Assembly: GCA_028226735.1 (NCBI GenBank)
Contig: JAOIYV010000007.1
Span: forward strand, 1 to 40,509
From: Candidatus Pelagibacter sp.
Lineage (GTDB): Bacteria > Pseudomonadota > Alphaproteobacteria > Pelagibacterales > Pelagibacteraceae
Length of the DNA: 40,509 bases
Reading direction: 5' to 3'
Numbering within the stretch: the stretch's first letter is position 1; each line of letters begins with the position of its first letter. Both the position numbers and the translations under genes were made by a program. Shown one piece after another: positions 9,689 to 18,143 of the stretch. The notes below the pieces were generated by a model. It worked only from the letters and a program-made list of their open reading frames with translations, had not been told where the DNA came from and made no database searches.

Positions 9689-11289
9689 TAAAGACTTGCT
9701 GGGGCTTTATCTTTAAATAATTTATAATCCAAACTATCTATTAACGCTTTAAATGAAGCATCAATGATATTGGCTGAAACTCCAATCGTAAACCAATTCT
9801 TTCCTTTAGAGTCAGTGCTTTCTATTGAAACCCTAGTCACAGCCTCAGTTCCAGTATTTAAAATTCTCACTTTATAATCAACTAATTTGAGATCTTTTAA
9901 ATATTTAGAATACTTATTCAACTTATCTATATTTTGTCTAATAGCATTATCTAATGCATTTACTGGTCCATTACCCTCACCTTCACAAACAATCTTTTTA
10001 CCATCAACTTCTAACTGAGCTTTTGCAGATGAAATAATTTGTCCAGATGAGTTTTTTTTTACAGAAACGTCATATTCCTTTATTGAAATATACCTTGGTA
10101 TCCCACCAATGATTCTTCTTGCCAAAAGTTCAAACGAGGCATCAGCTCCGTCATAACTATATCCAATGAACTCTCTATCTTTTACTTCCTCTAAAAGTTT
10201 TTTAATTTTTGGGTCGGTTTCTTTTATTTCAATACCAATTGTTTTTAATCTTGAAATTATATTAGACTTTCCTGACTGATCAGAAATAACAATATTTCTT
10301 GAATTACCTACTTCTTCGGGGTTTATATGTTCATATGTTTTTGGATCCTTTTGAACTGCAGAGACATGTAGACCTCCTTTGTGTGAAAAAGCTGCAGCAC
10401 CAACGTATGGTAAATGCTTGTTGGGCTTTCTATTTAAAATTTCATCTAAAAGTCTTGAACATTGTGTTAAGTTTTTAATATTTTGTGGTTTTATTTGTAA
10501 TTTAAATTTTGAATAAAAAGCATCTTTTAAAAAAAAAGTTGGGATTAGTGACATAAGATTTGCATTTCCACATCTCTCACCTAAACCGTTAATAGTTCCC
10601 TGAACTTGTCTCACACCAGCCCAAACTGCAGCTAATGAATTGGCAACAGCATTACCTGTATCATTATGAGCGTGTATACCTAGGTTTTTTCCTGGAATAA
10701 CTTTAATTACTTCGTTAATTATTGATGTAATCTCATGAGGTAATGTTCCACCATTGGTATCACATAAGATTATCCATCTTGCACCTTGGTCAAAAGCAGC
10801 CTTAAGACAAGACAGGGCATATTTGGGATTTGCTTTATATCCATCAAAAAAATGTTCTGCATCAAACATGAACTCTTTTTTTTCTTTAACAAAATGTTTT
10901 GCACTTTCACTTATGTTTTCTAAATTTTCTTCATTAGAAATTCCTAAAGCAATATCAACATGAAAATCCCATGATTTACCTACCAAACAAACTGCCATAG
11001 TGTTGGAGTTTAAAAGAGCAGATAATCCAGGATCATTATCGGCACTACGACCAATTTTTTTAGTCATACCAAATGATGTTAATTTTGAATTCTTAAAGTT
11101 ATGTTTTATTTGAAAAAACTCAGTATCAGTAGGATTTGCTCCTGGCCATCCCCCTTCAATATAATCAACTCCTAGGTTATCTAAAGCAGATGCAATTTTT
11201 ACTTTATCATCTACTGAAAAATCAACACCTTGGGTTTGGGCTCCGTCTCTAAGGGTTGTATCAAATATGTAAAGTTGTTCTTTGCTCAT
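9688..11289 (-). CDS. cimA: (R)-citramalate synthase
   Basis: CimA condenses pyruvate and acetyl-CoA to citramalate, giving a threonine-independent entry to isoleucine synthesis. The 533-residue protein has the HMGL-like TIM barrel opening with DTTLRDGAQTQGV (from residue 10), HAHNDTG and NGLGERCGNANL, and a C-terminal LeuA-type regulatory domain from about residue 400 (GPVNALDNAIR, TEAVTRVSIES). The N-terminal DGAQTQG variant and overall length match the citramalate synthase family (TIGR00977) better than 2-isopropylmalate synthase, which usually has DGEQS/APG. Isoleucine feedback through the C-domain is expected from the family. The ATG overlaps the cysS stop by four bases. Confidence 0.88.
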   Translation of the reverse strand: MSKEQLYIFDTTLRDGAQTQGVDFSVDDKVKIASALDNLGVDYIEGGWPGANPTDTEFFQIKHNFKNSKLTSFGMTKKIGRSADNDPGLSALLNSNTMAVCLVGKSWDFHVDIALGISNEENLENISESAKHFVKEKKEFMFDAEHFFDGYKANPKYALSCLKAAFDQGARWIILCDTNGGTLPHEITSIINEVIKVIPGKNLGIHAHNDTGNAVANSLAAVWAGVRQVQGTINGLGERCGNANLMSLIPTFFLKDAFYSKFKLQIKPQNIKNLTQCSRLLDEILNRKPNKHLPYVGAAAFSHKGGLHVSAVQKDPKTYEHINPEEVGNSRNIVISDQSGKSNIISRLKTIGIEIKETDPKIKKLLEEVKDREFIGYSYDGADASFELLARRIIGGIPRYISIKEYDVSVKKNSSGQIISSAKAQLEVDGKKIVCEGEGNGPVNALDNAIRQNIDKLNKYSKYLKDLKLVDYKVRILNTGTEAVTRVSIESTDSKGKNWFTIGVSANIIDASFKALIDSLDYKLFKDKAPASL

Positions 11290-12647
11290 TTAAATTTCCA
11301 AACTGTTTTACCATTTTTATCTTCTATTAAAACACCTTTATCTAAAAGTTCATTTCTAATTAAATCAGATTTTACATAATCCTTGTCTTCTCTTGCTTTA
11401 TCTCTCAATTCAATTTTTTTAAGAATATCTTTCTCACTAATTAGTGATTTTTTCTTTTTGAAATTAAGCCACTCTTCTTTAGTTTCAGTCAATAGACCAA
11501 TAAAATTACATGCTGATGTAAAAATTCTTTTCTCATTATCTTTTCCTTTTAAAGCTTTATCATAAAGATTGTGTAAATTAGCAATATAACCTGGAGTATT
11601 CAAATCATCATACAAAGGTAAAAGAATGTCGTCAGGAATAGTTAATGGATTGTTTGAGGGTAAATAAAGTTCATACCATTTTTCAATGGTTCCTTTGCAG
11701 TTTTCTAAAAGTTTATCATTCCAATCCAACGGTTGTTTATAATGTGCGCTCATAAGAGCAAGTCTTAGAACTTGTCCATTAATTTTATTCTTAAAATCTT
11801 TTATCTTTAGAATATTTCCTTGTGATTTTGACATTTTTTCATTGGACATAGTGATAAAAGCGTTATGTACCCAATAATTCGCAAAAGTCTTGGTATCGTT
11901 CACACATCTAGATTGAGCTATTTCATTTTCATGATGTGGAAAAAGCAAATCAATACCACCACCATGAATATCAAATTCATCTCCTAAAAACTTTTTTGAC
12001 ATTGCAGAACATTCTAAATGCCAACCAGGTCTTCCCTTACCCCAAGGTGAGACCCAATAGGGCTCATTATCAATTGATGGTTTCCATAAAACAAAATCTT
12101 CAGCGCTCTTTTTATTTTCTGAAACTTCAATTCTTGATCCAGCAATTAAATTTTCTAATTTTTTATTTGATAATTTTCCATAATCTTTAAATTTGTTAAC
12201 CTGAAAATACACATGATTATTATTTTCATAAGCAAAACCTTTATTAATAAGTTCAGAGATCATCTTAATCATTAAGTCTATGTAATCAGTTGCTTTTGGT
12301 TGCTCTGATGGCGTCTCACAGTTTAAAAAACTACAATCATTTGTAAAATTTTCAATTATGTTTTTTGTTAGTTCTGAAATAGGAATATTATTTTCTATAG
12401 ATGATTTTATAATCTTATCGTCTACATCTGTAATATTTCTTACGTATGTAACTGCATTTTTACCATACTTAAATTTTAAAAGCTTAAATAGAATATCAAA
12501 AATAACCAATGGTCTAGCATTACCTATATGAGGATTATCATATACCGTTGGTCCACATACATACATACCAATTTTTTTTTCATTTAAGGGAACAAATTTT
12601 TCTTTCTTGTTACTTAAATTATTTGTTAAAAAAATATCTTTATTCAT
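11286..12647 (-). CDS. cysS: Cysteinyl-tRNA synthetase
   Basis: CysS charges tRNA-Cys. The class I signatures are clear: PHIGNA at residues 39-44 (HIGH) and KMSKS at 271-275. The zinc ligands that select cysteine appear as Cys31, Cys213, His238 and Glu242, spaced as in the E. coli enzyme. The 453 residues are full length. Gene order cysS-cimA with an ATGA overlap suggests co-translation. Confidence 0.97.
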   Translation of the reverse strand: MNKDIFLTNNLSNKKEKFVPLNEKKIGMYVCGPTVYDNPHIGNARPLVIFDILFKLLKFKYGKNAVTYVRNITDVDDKIIKSSIENNIPISELTKNIIENFTNDCSFLNCETPSEQPKATDYIDLMIKMISELINKGFAYENNNHVYFQVNKFKDYGKLSNKKLENLIAGSRIEVSENKKSAEDFVLWKPSIDNEPYWVSPWGKGRPGWHLECSAMSKKFLGDEFDIHGGGIDLLFPHHENEIAQSRCVNDTKTFANYWVHNAFITMSNEKMSKSQGNILKIKDFKNKINGQVLRLALMSAHYKQPLDWNDKLLENCKGTIEKWYELYLPSNNPLTIPDDILLPLYDDLNTPGYIANLHNLYDKALKGKDNEKRIFTSACNFIGLLTETKEEWLNFKKKKSLISEKDILKKIELRDKAREDKDYVKSDLIRNELLDKGVLIEDKNGKTVWKFK

Positions 12648-12692
12648 TGTTATAGAAATATACTTTAATTATAGTTTTGTGAATCTATTTGA

Positions 12693-13430
12693 TTAGTTTG
12701 GAATCTTGCATACTGGGATAGGCACCATTTTATGCAAATTTAATTTTCTAATTTTCTCATATTTTTCACGATTTGAAGAATTGGGATTATTCATTGCTTC
12801 TTCTAATTCGTTATATTTTAATCCGAGTTGTCCTTCATCAGTTCTACCATCATCCCAAAGTCCATCTGTTGGAGCAGCATCAATTATTTCTTTTAGTATA
12901 TTTAGTTCTCTACCCATTTCCCAAACATCAGTTTTATTACAATCTGCAATAGGAGATATATCTACTCCTCCATCACCATATTTAGTATAAAAACCAACTC
13001 CAAAATCCTCAACTTTATTTCCTGTGCCCACTACAATTCCTTTGTTTGCTGATGCAGCTTGATAAAGTGTTGTCATTCTAAGTCTTGCTCTTGAGTTAGC
13101 CATGCCGTGGTCATTATTAAATTTAGATAAACTATTCTCAAAAGATTCAAATAATTTATCTAAATTTACTGTATGAGCTTCAACATTTTTAAATTTTTTA
13201 ACTAACCACTCTTGGTGTTTAAGACTTAAATCATGTTGTGTAGATTTTTGTTTAATTGGCATTGATAAAACAATTGTTTTTAAACCTGTCATTGCACTTA
13301 ATGTGCTTGAAACTGAAGAATCTATCCCACCTGATATACCAATAACTAATGATTCGGCATTGTGTGGCATTGCCACAACGTAGCTTTTTATCCAATTACT
13401 TATAAATTGTATTTTTTCGGATGCTTTCAT
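12693..13430 (-). CDS. nadE: NAD synthetase, ammonia-dependent type
   Basis: NadE amidates nicotinic acid adenine dinucleotide to NAD. The 245-residue protein has the P-loop ATP pyrophosphatase motif ISGGIDSS at residues 32-39, and GTGNKVEDFGVGFYTKYGDG and DISPIADCNKTDVW in the middle. There is no glutaminase domain, so ammonia must come from solution or another protein. It starts ATG at 13430, 40 bases after aroG, in a gap that contains a 19-base inverted repeat. Confidence 0.95.
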   Translation of the reverse strand: MKASEKIQFISNWIKSYVVAMPHNAESLVIGISGGIDSSVSSTLSAMTGLKTIVLSMPIKQKSTQHDLSLKHQEWLVKKFKNVEAHTVNLDKLFESFENSLSKFNNDHGMANSRARLRMTTLYQAASANKGIVVGTGNKVEDFGVGFYTKYGDGGVDISPIADCNKTDVWEMGRELNILKEIIDAAPTDGLWDDGRTDEGQLGLKYNELEEAMNNPNSSNREKYEKIRKLNLHKMVPIPVCKIPN

Positions 13431-13449
13431 AATTATAAAATTTAATCAA

Positions 13450-13468
13450 AATTGTATTAAATACAATT
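13450..13468. repeat. Inverted repeat between aroG and nadE
   Basis: Nine-base arms AATTGTATT and AATACAATT flank a single central base, giving a 19-base perfect palindrome just after the aroG stop. On the minus strand it is followed by TTGATTAAATTTT. It could be a weak AU-rich terminator for aroG or a protein-binding site in front of nadE; the sequence alone does not decide. Confidence 0.5.
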
Positions 13469-13470
13469 GT

Positions 13471-14850
13471 TTAAGATGCCGCTTTAATATTATTTTTTGA
13501 ATATGTGGCGTTTTTTTTAATTTCATCTGAAATTAAAAATGCAAGTTCTAGGGCTTGGTTAGCATTAAGTCTTGGATCACAATGGGTATGATATCTAGCA
13601 GATAAATCTTGATCAGATATCTTTTGGGCTCCACCAGTACATTCTGTTACATCTTGACCTGTCATTTCTATATGCAAACCACCCGCAAAACTTCCTTCAC
13701 TTTGGTGGCATTCAAAAACATTTTTAACTTCTTTTACAACATTATTAAATGGTCTTGTTTTATAACCAGAGGTAGATTTTATTGTATTTCCATGCATTGG
13801 ATCACACGACCAAATTACATTTAAGCCTTCTTTGTTTATCGCTCTAACTAATTTGGGTAAAAATTTACCTACGTTTTCATGACCAAATCTTGAGATTAAT
13901 GTAATCTTACCTTTTTCATTTTTAGGATTAATTTTGTTACACAAATTAATTAAATCTTCACTTTTTAATGTAGGACCACATTTTATTCCAATTGGATTTT
14001 CAATACCTCTACAAAATTCAACATGTCCACCATCTAACTGCCTTGTTCTATCACCTATCCAAACAAAGTGAGCAGAGGTATCATGATGCTCACCTGTTGT
14101 TGAGTCAACTCTTGTCATCGCTTGTTCGAAAGGCAATAATAGTGCTTCATGTGAAGTCCAAAAGTTTACAGTTTTTAATCTTCTATTAAAATCTGAATTA
14201 ATTCCACATGCATCCATAAATGCTAATGCATCAGCAATTTTATCTTCTAATTCTTTGAATTTTTTTGCAGCAGGTGTTTTTTTTATAAATCCTAAATTCC
14301 AAGTATGTACTTTTTTAAGATCAGCAAACCCACCATGTGAAAAAGCTCTTATGAGATTAAGAGTTGATGCTGATTGAGAATATGCTTTAAATAATCTTTT
14401 TGGATCAGGAACTCTTGATTTTTCATTAAATTCAATTCCATTAATATTATCCCCCAAATAACTAGGTAGTTCAATGCCATCAATATTTTCTAATGGAGAG
14501 CTTCTTGGTTTAGAAAATTGTCCAGCTATTCTTCCTAATTTAATCACGGGTAATGATGCTGAATAAGTTAAAACTAATGACATTTGCAATATTAGCTTAA
14601 ATGTATCTCTAATATTATCTGGGTGAAATTCTGCAAAACTTTCAGCACAATCACCTCCTTGTAATAAAAAAGCTTTGCCGTCAACAACTTCTGCAAGCTG
14701 TTCTTTTAGATGTCTAGTTTCACCTGCAAAAACTAATGGAGGAAAATCTTTGATTTTGTTAAGTACTCCATCTAATTCTTTTTTATCCGGATACTCCGGA
14801 ATGTGCTTAACAGGATAATTCCTCCAGCTATTTATTTTCCAATTTTTCAT
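13471..14850 (-). CDS. aroG: 3-deoxy-7-phosphoheptulonate synthase, class II
   Basis: This is the plant-type (class II) DAHP synthase that condenses PEP and erythrose 4-phosphate to open the shikimate pathway. Conserved segments include LLQGGDCAESF, AGQFSKPRS, SHGGFADLKKVHTWNLGF-like text, WSCDPMHGNT and GLHIEMTGQDVTECTGG, which hold the manganese and substrate residues. About 459 residues is the usual length. I chose the ATG at 14850 over a TTG six bases upstream because ATG is preferred and an AGG sits at a workable distance. The symbol is used loosely for the class II enzyme. Confidence 0.94.
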   Translation of the reverse strand: MKNWKINSWRNYPVKHIPEYPDKKELDGVLNKIKDFPPLVFAGETRHLKEQLAEVVDGKAFLLQGGDCAESFAEFHPDNIRDTFKLILQMSLVLTYSASLPVIKLGRIAGQFSKPRSSPLENIDGIELPSYLGDNINGIEFNEKSRVPDPKRLFKAYSQSASTLNLIRAFSHGGFADLKKVHTWNLGFIKKTPAAKKFKELEDKIADALAFMDACGINSDFNRRLKTVNFWTSHEALLLPFEQAMTRVDSTTGEHHDTSAHFVWIGDRTRQLDGGHVEFCRGIENPIGIKCGPTLKSEDLINLCNKINPKNEKGKITLISRFGHENVGKFLPKLVRAINKEGLNVIWSCDPMHGNTIKSTSGYKTRPFNNVVKEVKNVFECHQSEGSFAGGLHIEMTGQDVTECTGGAQKISDQDLSARYHTHCDPRLNANQALELAFLISDEIKKNATYSKNNIKAAS

Positions 14851-14885
14851 ATTCAACCTAGAAGTGTTCTATCAGAGTTTATTAA

Positions 14886-16706
14886 TTATTCAACTGTAAC
14901 AGATTTAGCTAAATTTCTAGGCTTATCAATATCATACCCTTTTTTTAAGGCTGAATAATAAGCCAGTTTTTGTAATGGAATTGTTAATAAAAAAGGAAGC
15001 AAATCATCGTTTGTATTTTCTACTTCAATAGTTTCCCAAATATTTTCAGACACTACTTCGTCTTTACTTTTATTGGTAATTAATAAAACTTTAGCTCCTC
15101 TGGCTATTACTTCCTGCATATTGGAAATTGTTTTATTATAGTAATTATCTCTTGGTGCTAAAACTACTACTGGCATTCCATCCTCTATCAATGCTAATGG
15201 GCCATGTTTCATTTCACCTGCTGGATACCCTTCGGCATGAACATAAGCTAATTCTTTTAATTTAAGTGCGCCTTCTAGTGCAATAGGATAAGAAAATCCC
15301 CTACCTAAAAACATCGAGCCTTTTGCATCAGTAAATGTGCTTGATACTGTTTGAATTTTATTTTCAGTCAATAAAGTTTGTTTAACAAGCTTTGGTAGGG
15401 TTTTTAAATCTTTGATTTTATTTATATACATTTTTTTTTCTAAATCTTTTTTTAAGAAAGCAAGTTTTAAAGTAAAGATATAAAGAACCATCATTTGACC
15501 TAAAAATGCTTTTGTTGATGCAACTCCTATTTCAGGTCCACAATGTATTGGTAAGACAAATTTTGAATCTCTTGCTATTGAACTCTCAATAACATTGACA
15601 ACACTACATGTTTTCATATCATTCTTGTTACATAAATCTAAAGCGGCATAAGTATCTGCTGTTTCACCAGATTGAGAAACAAAAATATATAAGTTATTTT
15701 TTTTAAATCTATTTTTTCGGTATCTAAATTCTGAAGCTATATCAATTGTAACATCAAAATTTGTTAATCCTTCAAACCAGTATTTAGCCATCAGACAAGA
15801 GTGATAAGCTGTACCACATCCAATCAAAGTTATTGAAGAAATTTCTTTTAGATCCCAGGGAATATTAAATATATTAATATCATTATTAATATTATCCACA
15901 TACTCCTTAATACAATTTTTTAAAGTTGTCGGTTGTTCTTCAATTTCTTTTGCCATAAAATGTTTGAAGTCACCTTTTTCATAATCTTGTTCTTTTGAGG
16001 ATAATTCTAGAACCTTCTTGTTAACTTTAATTCCATTTTCATCAAAAAACTCTACTTGATCTTTTTTTAAGATACAAAATTCTCCATCATTTAAATAAGA
16101 GATCTTATTTGTCATTGATTTTAAAGCGTATGAATCTGATCCTAAATAGTTTTCATTGGGCCCATACCCTACTGCAAGAGGAGACCCTCTTCTTGCACCA
16201 ACAATTAAGTCTGGTTGATCTTTGAATATTATACCTAAAGCAAAACTACCATGTAATTGCTTAAGCATTTTTACAATTGAATCTTTTAAATTATTCTCTT
16301 TTAAATATTCTGTAATTAAATGAACAATTACCTCTGTATCTGTTTGTGATTTGAATATATGGCCCCTCCCAATCAAAAGTTTTTTTAAAATTGTTGAATT
16401 TTCAATAATTCCATTATGAACAATTGAAACACTTTCTGAAGAATGAGGATGAGCATTTACAGTATTTGGAATTCCATGTGTTGCCCACCTTACATGTCCT
16501 ATACCTACTGACCCTAACATGTTTTTGATAGCTAAATTTTTTTCTAAACTTTCAACACGACCTTCAGATTTAACTTCGTTTATAATACCATCAGATAGTG
16601 TAGCTAGTCCTGCAGAGTCATAACCTCTATATTCTAATTTTCTAAGAGAATTTATAATAGAAGATGAAACTGGTTTGCTGCTAGTAATGCCTATTATCCC
16701 ACACAT
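14886..16706 (-). CDS. glmS: Glutamine-fructose-6-phosphate aminotransferase (isomerizing)
   Basis: GlmS makes glucosamine 6-phosphate for peptidoglycan and lipid A. The 606-residue protein starts MCGIIGIT, with Cys2 as the N-terminal nucleophile of the glutaminase domain (to about residue 215). Two SIS domains follow (IGCGTAYHSC, SQSGETADT, then LGRGFSYPIALEGALKLKE-like text), and it ends in KSVTVE, the conserved C-tail. It lies 3 bases after a GlmU acetyltransferase-half gene, so successive steps to UDP-GlcNAc are neighbours. I see no glmS ribozyme, and none is expected in this group. Confidence 0.97.
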   Translation of the reverse strand: MCGIIGITSSKPVSSSIINSLRKLEYRGYDSAGLATLSDGIINEVKSEGRVESLEKNLAIKNMLGSVGIGHVRWATHGIPNTVNAHPHSSESVSIVHNGIIENSTILKKLLIGRGHIFKSQTDTEVIVHLITEYLKENNLKDSIVKMLKQLHGSFALGIIFKDQPDLIVGARRGSPLAVGYGPNENYLGSDSYALKSMTNKISYLNDGEFCILKKDQVEFFDENGIKVNKKVLELSSKEQDYEKGDFKHFMAKEIEEQPTTLKNCIKEYVDNINNDINIFNIPWDLKEISSITLIGCGTAYHSCLMAKYWFEGLTNFDVTIDIASEFRYRKNRFKKNNLYIFVSQSGETADTYAALDLCNKNDMKTCSVVNVIESSIARDSKFVLPIHCGPEIGVASTKAFLGQMMVLYIFTLKLAFLKKDLEKKMYINKIKDLKTLPKLVKQTLLTENKIQTVSSTFTDAKGSMFLGRGFSYPIALEGALKLKELAYVHAEGYPAGEMKHGPLALIEDGMPVVVLAPRDNYYNKTISNMQEVIARGAKVLLITNKSKDEVVSENIWETIEVENTNDDLLPFLLTIPLQKLAYYSALKKGYDIDKPRNLAKSVTVE

Positions 16707-16709
16707 ATT

Positions 16710-17333
16710 TTATTTTATTTTTCTTTTATAATTGTTTATTTCAACTTGTGCAGCTCTTGTTAAAGCTAATGACTTCTTTTTAATATTTTTTGTTATAACA
16801 GAACCTGCTCCAACAATACTGTTTTCATTTATTGTAACTGGGGCTACTAAAGATGAATTAGATCCTATAAAAACATTATTTTTAATTTTGGTTTTACTTT
16901 TTTTAATTCCATCATAGTTGCAAGTAATGGTTCCTGCCCCAATATTAACATTTTTTCCAATTTCACTATCCCCAATGTAAGATAAGTGATTAACTTTTGA
17001 TTTTTTTCCTATGATGCTTTTTTTTACTTCAACAAAATTTCCTATTCGAGATCCTTCCTTTAAAGTTGTTCCAGGTCTTATTCTTGCGTAAGGGCCAATA
17101 TCAACTTTATTTTCAACTTTACAATTTTCTAAATGCGAGAAAGAATTTATTGTTACATTATTTCCAATTTTAACTTTTTTACCAATAACAACATATGGAT
17201 TTATAGTTACATTTTTTCCAATTTTTGTATCAATTGAAAAAAAAATTGTTTCTGGACCAATCATTTTTACACCAGATTTAATAAACTTATTTCGTAATTT
17301 TATTTGAGTTTTTTGTAAATTTATTTGTTTCAT
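16710..17333 (-). CDS. glmU: GlmU C-terminal half only: glucosamine-1-phosphate N-acetyltransferase
   Basis: The 207-residue protein is a left-handed beta-helix of hexapeptide repeats. It matches the C-terminal domain of alphaproteobacterial GlmU, beginning in the interdomain helix (INLQKTQIKLRNKF) and continuing through IGPETIFFSIDTKIG. Active-site elements of the acetyltransferase are present: GPYARIRPG at 80-88, FVEVKK at 100-105, the catalytic His116 in NHLSYIGD, and CNYDG at 138-142. The uridylyltransferase domain (about 230 residues with the GTRM/K loop) is absent. A TAG codon lies in frame directly before the ATG, and only 70 bases separate it from the divergent gph, so there is no room for a broken N-terminal half. 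The uridylyl step must be done elsewhere. Confidence 0.85.
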   Translation of the reverse strand: MKQINLQKTQIKLRNKFIKSGVKMIGPETIFFSIDTKIGKNVTINPYVVIGKKVKIGNNVTINSFSHLENCKVENKVDIGPYARIRPGTTLKEGSRIGNFVEVKKSIIGKKSKVNHLSYIGDSEIGKNVNIGAGTITCNYDGIKKSKTKIKNNVFIGSNSSLVAPVTINENSIVGAGSVITKNIKKKSLALTRAAQVEINNYKRKIK

Positions 17334-17403
17334 CTAGAAAAATCTTTATAGTAAGTATAGAGTAATCTTAATTCACAAATTATTTCTTAAAAATACTTTA
17401 TAA

Positions 17404-18093
17404 ATGACTCAAAAATACACAATTTTATTTGATCTAGATGGCACATTGGTTGATACAGCACCTGATTTAATGAATGCTCACAATTATGTAATGAAAAAAT
17501 ACGGTTATCCCACTAAATCATCTAACGATATTAGAAATCTATTAGGACAAGGTGCCGGTGCAATGATTGGAAAGTCTATTTATGGACAAGCAAAAAAAGA
17601 AATGGAAAAAATTAATGATCATAAAATAAAAGCAGAAATGGTAAAAGAGTTTATAGCTTTTTATGGAAATAACATTATTAATGAAAGCACTTTGATCAAT
17701 GGAGTTAAAGAATTCTTAAAATGGTGTAAAAATAAAAGTATTTCTATGGCTGTATGCACCAATAAACAAGAACATTTGGCAGTAGACCTGTTAAAAAAAA
17801 TTGGTATTTATGATTACTTTGAATATGTTGCGGGTCATGATACTTTTGATTATTGCAAACCAGATCCTAGACATTTAACAAGTATTATTGAAATATTGGA
17901 TGGAGATATAAAAAAATCATTAATGATTGGAGATAGTGAGTCAGATGCAAATGCGGCAAAGGCTGCTTCTATTCCAGTAATTTTATTAGAAAATGGATAT
18001 ACTGAAAAAAATACTAATGAAATTTACCATAATCATTTAATAAAAGACTTTATTGGTGTTGAAAAAATAGTTTCTACTTACTTAAAAGATTGA
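17404..18093 (+). CDS. gph: Phosphoglycolate phosphatase-like HAD hydrolase
   Basis: The 229-residue protein has the four HAD motifs: FDLDGTLVDT at residues 9-18 (nucleophile Asp10 and acid Asp12), AVCTNKQ for motif II, CKPDPRH for the motif III lysine, and GDSESDANAA for motif IV. The alpha-helical cap between motifs I and II fits the Gph/PGP subfamily, which clears 2-phosphoglycolate. Substrate assignment within this subfamily is uncertain. It is divergent from the glmU-half gene and precedes the prp genes by 50 bases. Confidence 0.8.
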   Translation: MTQKYTILFDLDGTLVDTAPDLMNAHNYVMKKYGYPTKSSNDIRNLLGQGAGAMIGKSIYGQAKKEMEKINDHKIKAEMVKEFIAFYGNNIINESTLINGVKEFLKWCKNKSISMAVCTNKQEHLAVDLLKKIGIYDYFEYVAGHDTFDYCKPDPRHLTSIIEILDGDIKKSLMIGDSESDANAAKAASIPVILLENGYTEKNTNEIYHNHLIKDFIGVEKIVSTYLKD

Positions 18094-18118
18094 TTTAATT
18101 TTTTTTCTTACTATTAAT

Positions 18119-18142
18119 AATCTCTTAAAAATTAAGGAGATT
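18119..18142 (+). promoter_or_regulatory. Possible hairpin masking the prpD ribosome binding site
   Basis: AATCTCTT (18119-18126) can pair with AAGGAGATT (18134-18142), leaving a 7-base loop and one bulged G. The right arm is the Shine-Dalgarno AAGGAGA of prpD. Folding would hide the ribosome binding site, so translation could be conditional. The pairing is seen by eye; no energy was computed. Confidence 0.4.
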
Positions 18143-18143
18143 T

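Noticed and set aside
13432..13437. TATAAT directly before nadE as a -10 box
   Set aside because: It ends one base before the nadE ATG, which would put the start site inside the gene; it is probably chance in AT-rich sequence.
16710..17403. Full-length glmU broken by a frameshift
   Set aside because: The 70 bases upstream hold an in-frame stop and then the divergent gph gene; there is no N-terminal domain remnant in any frame.
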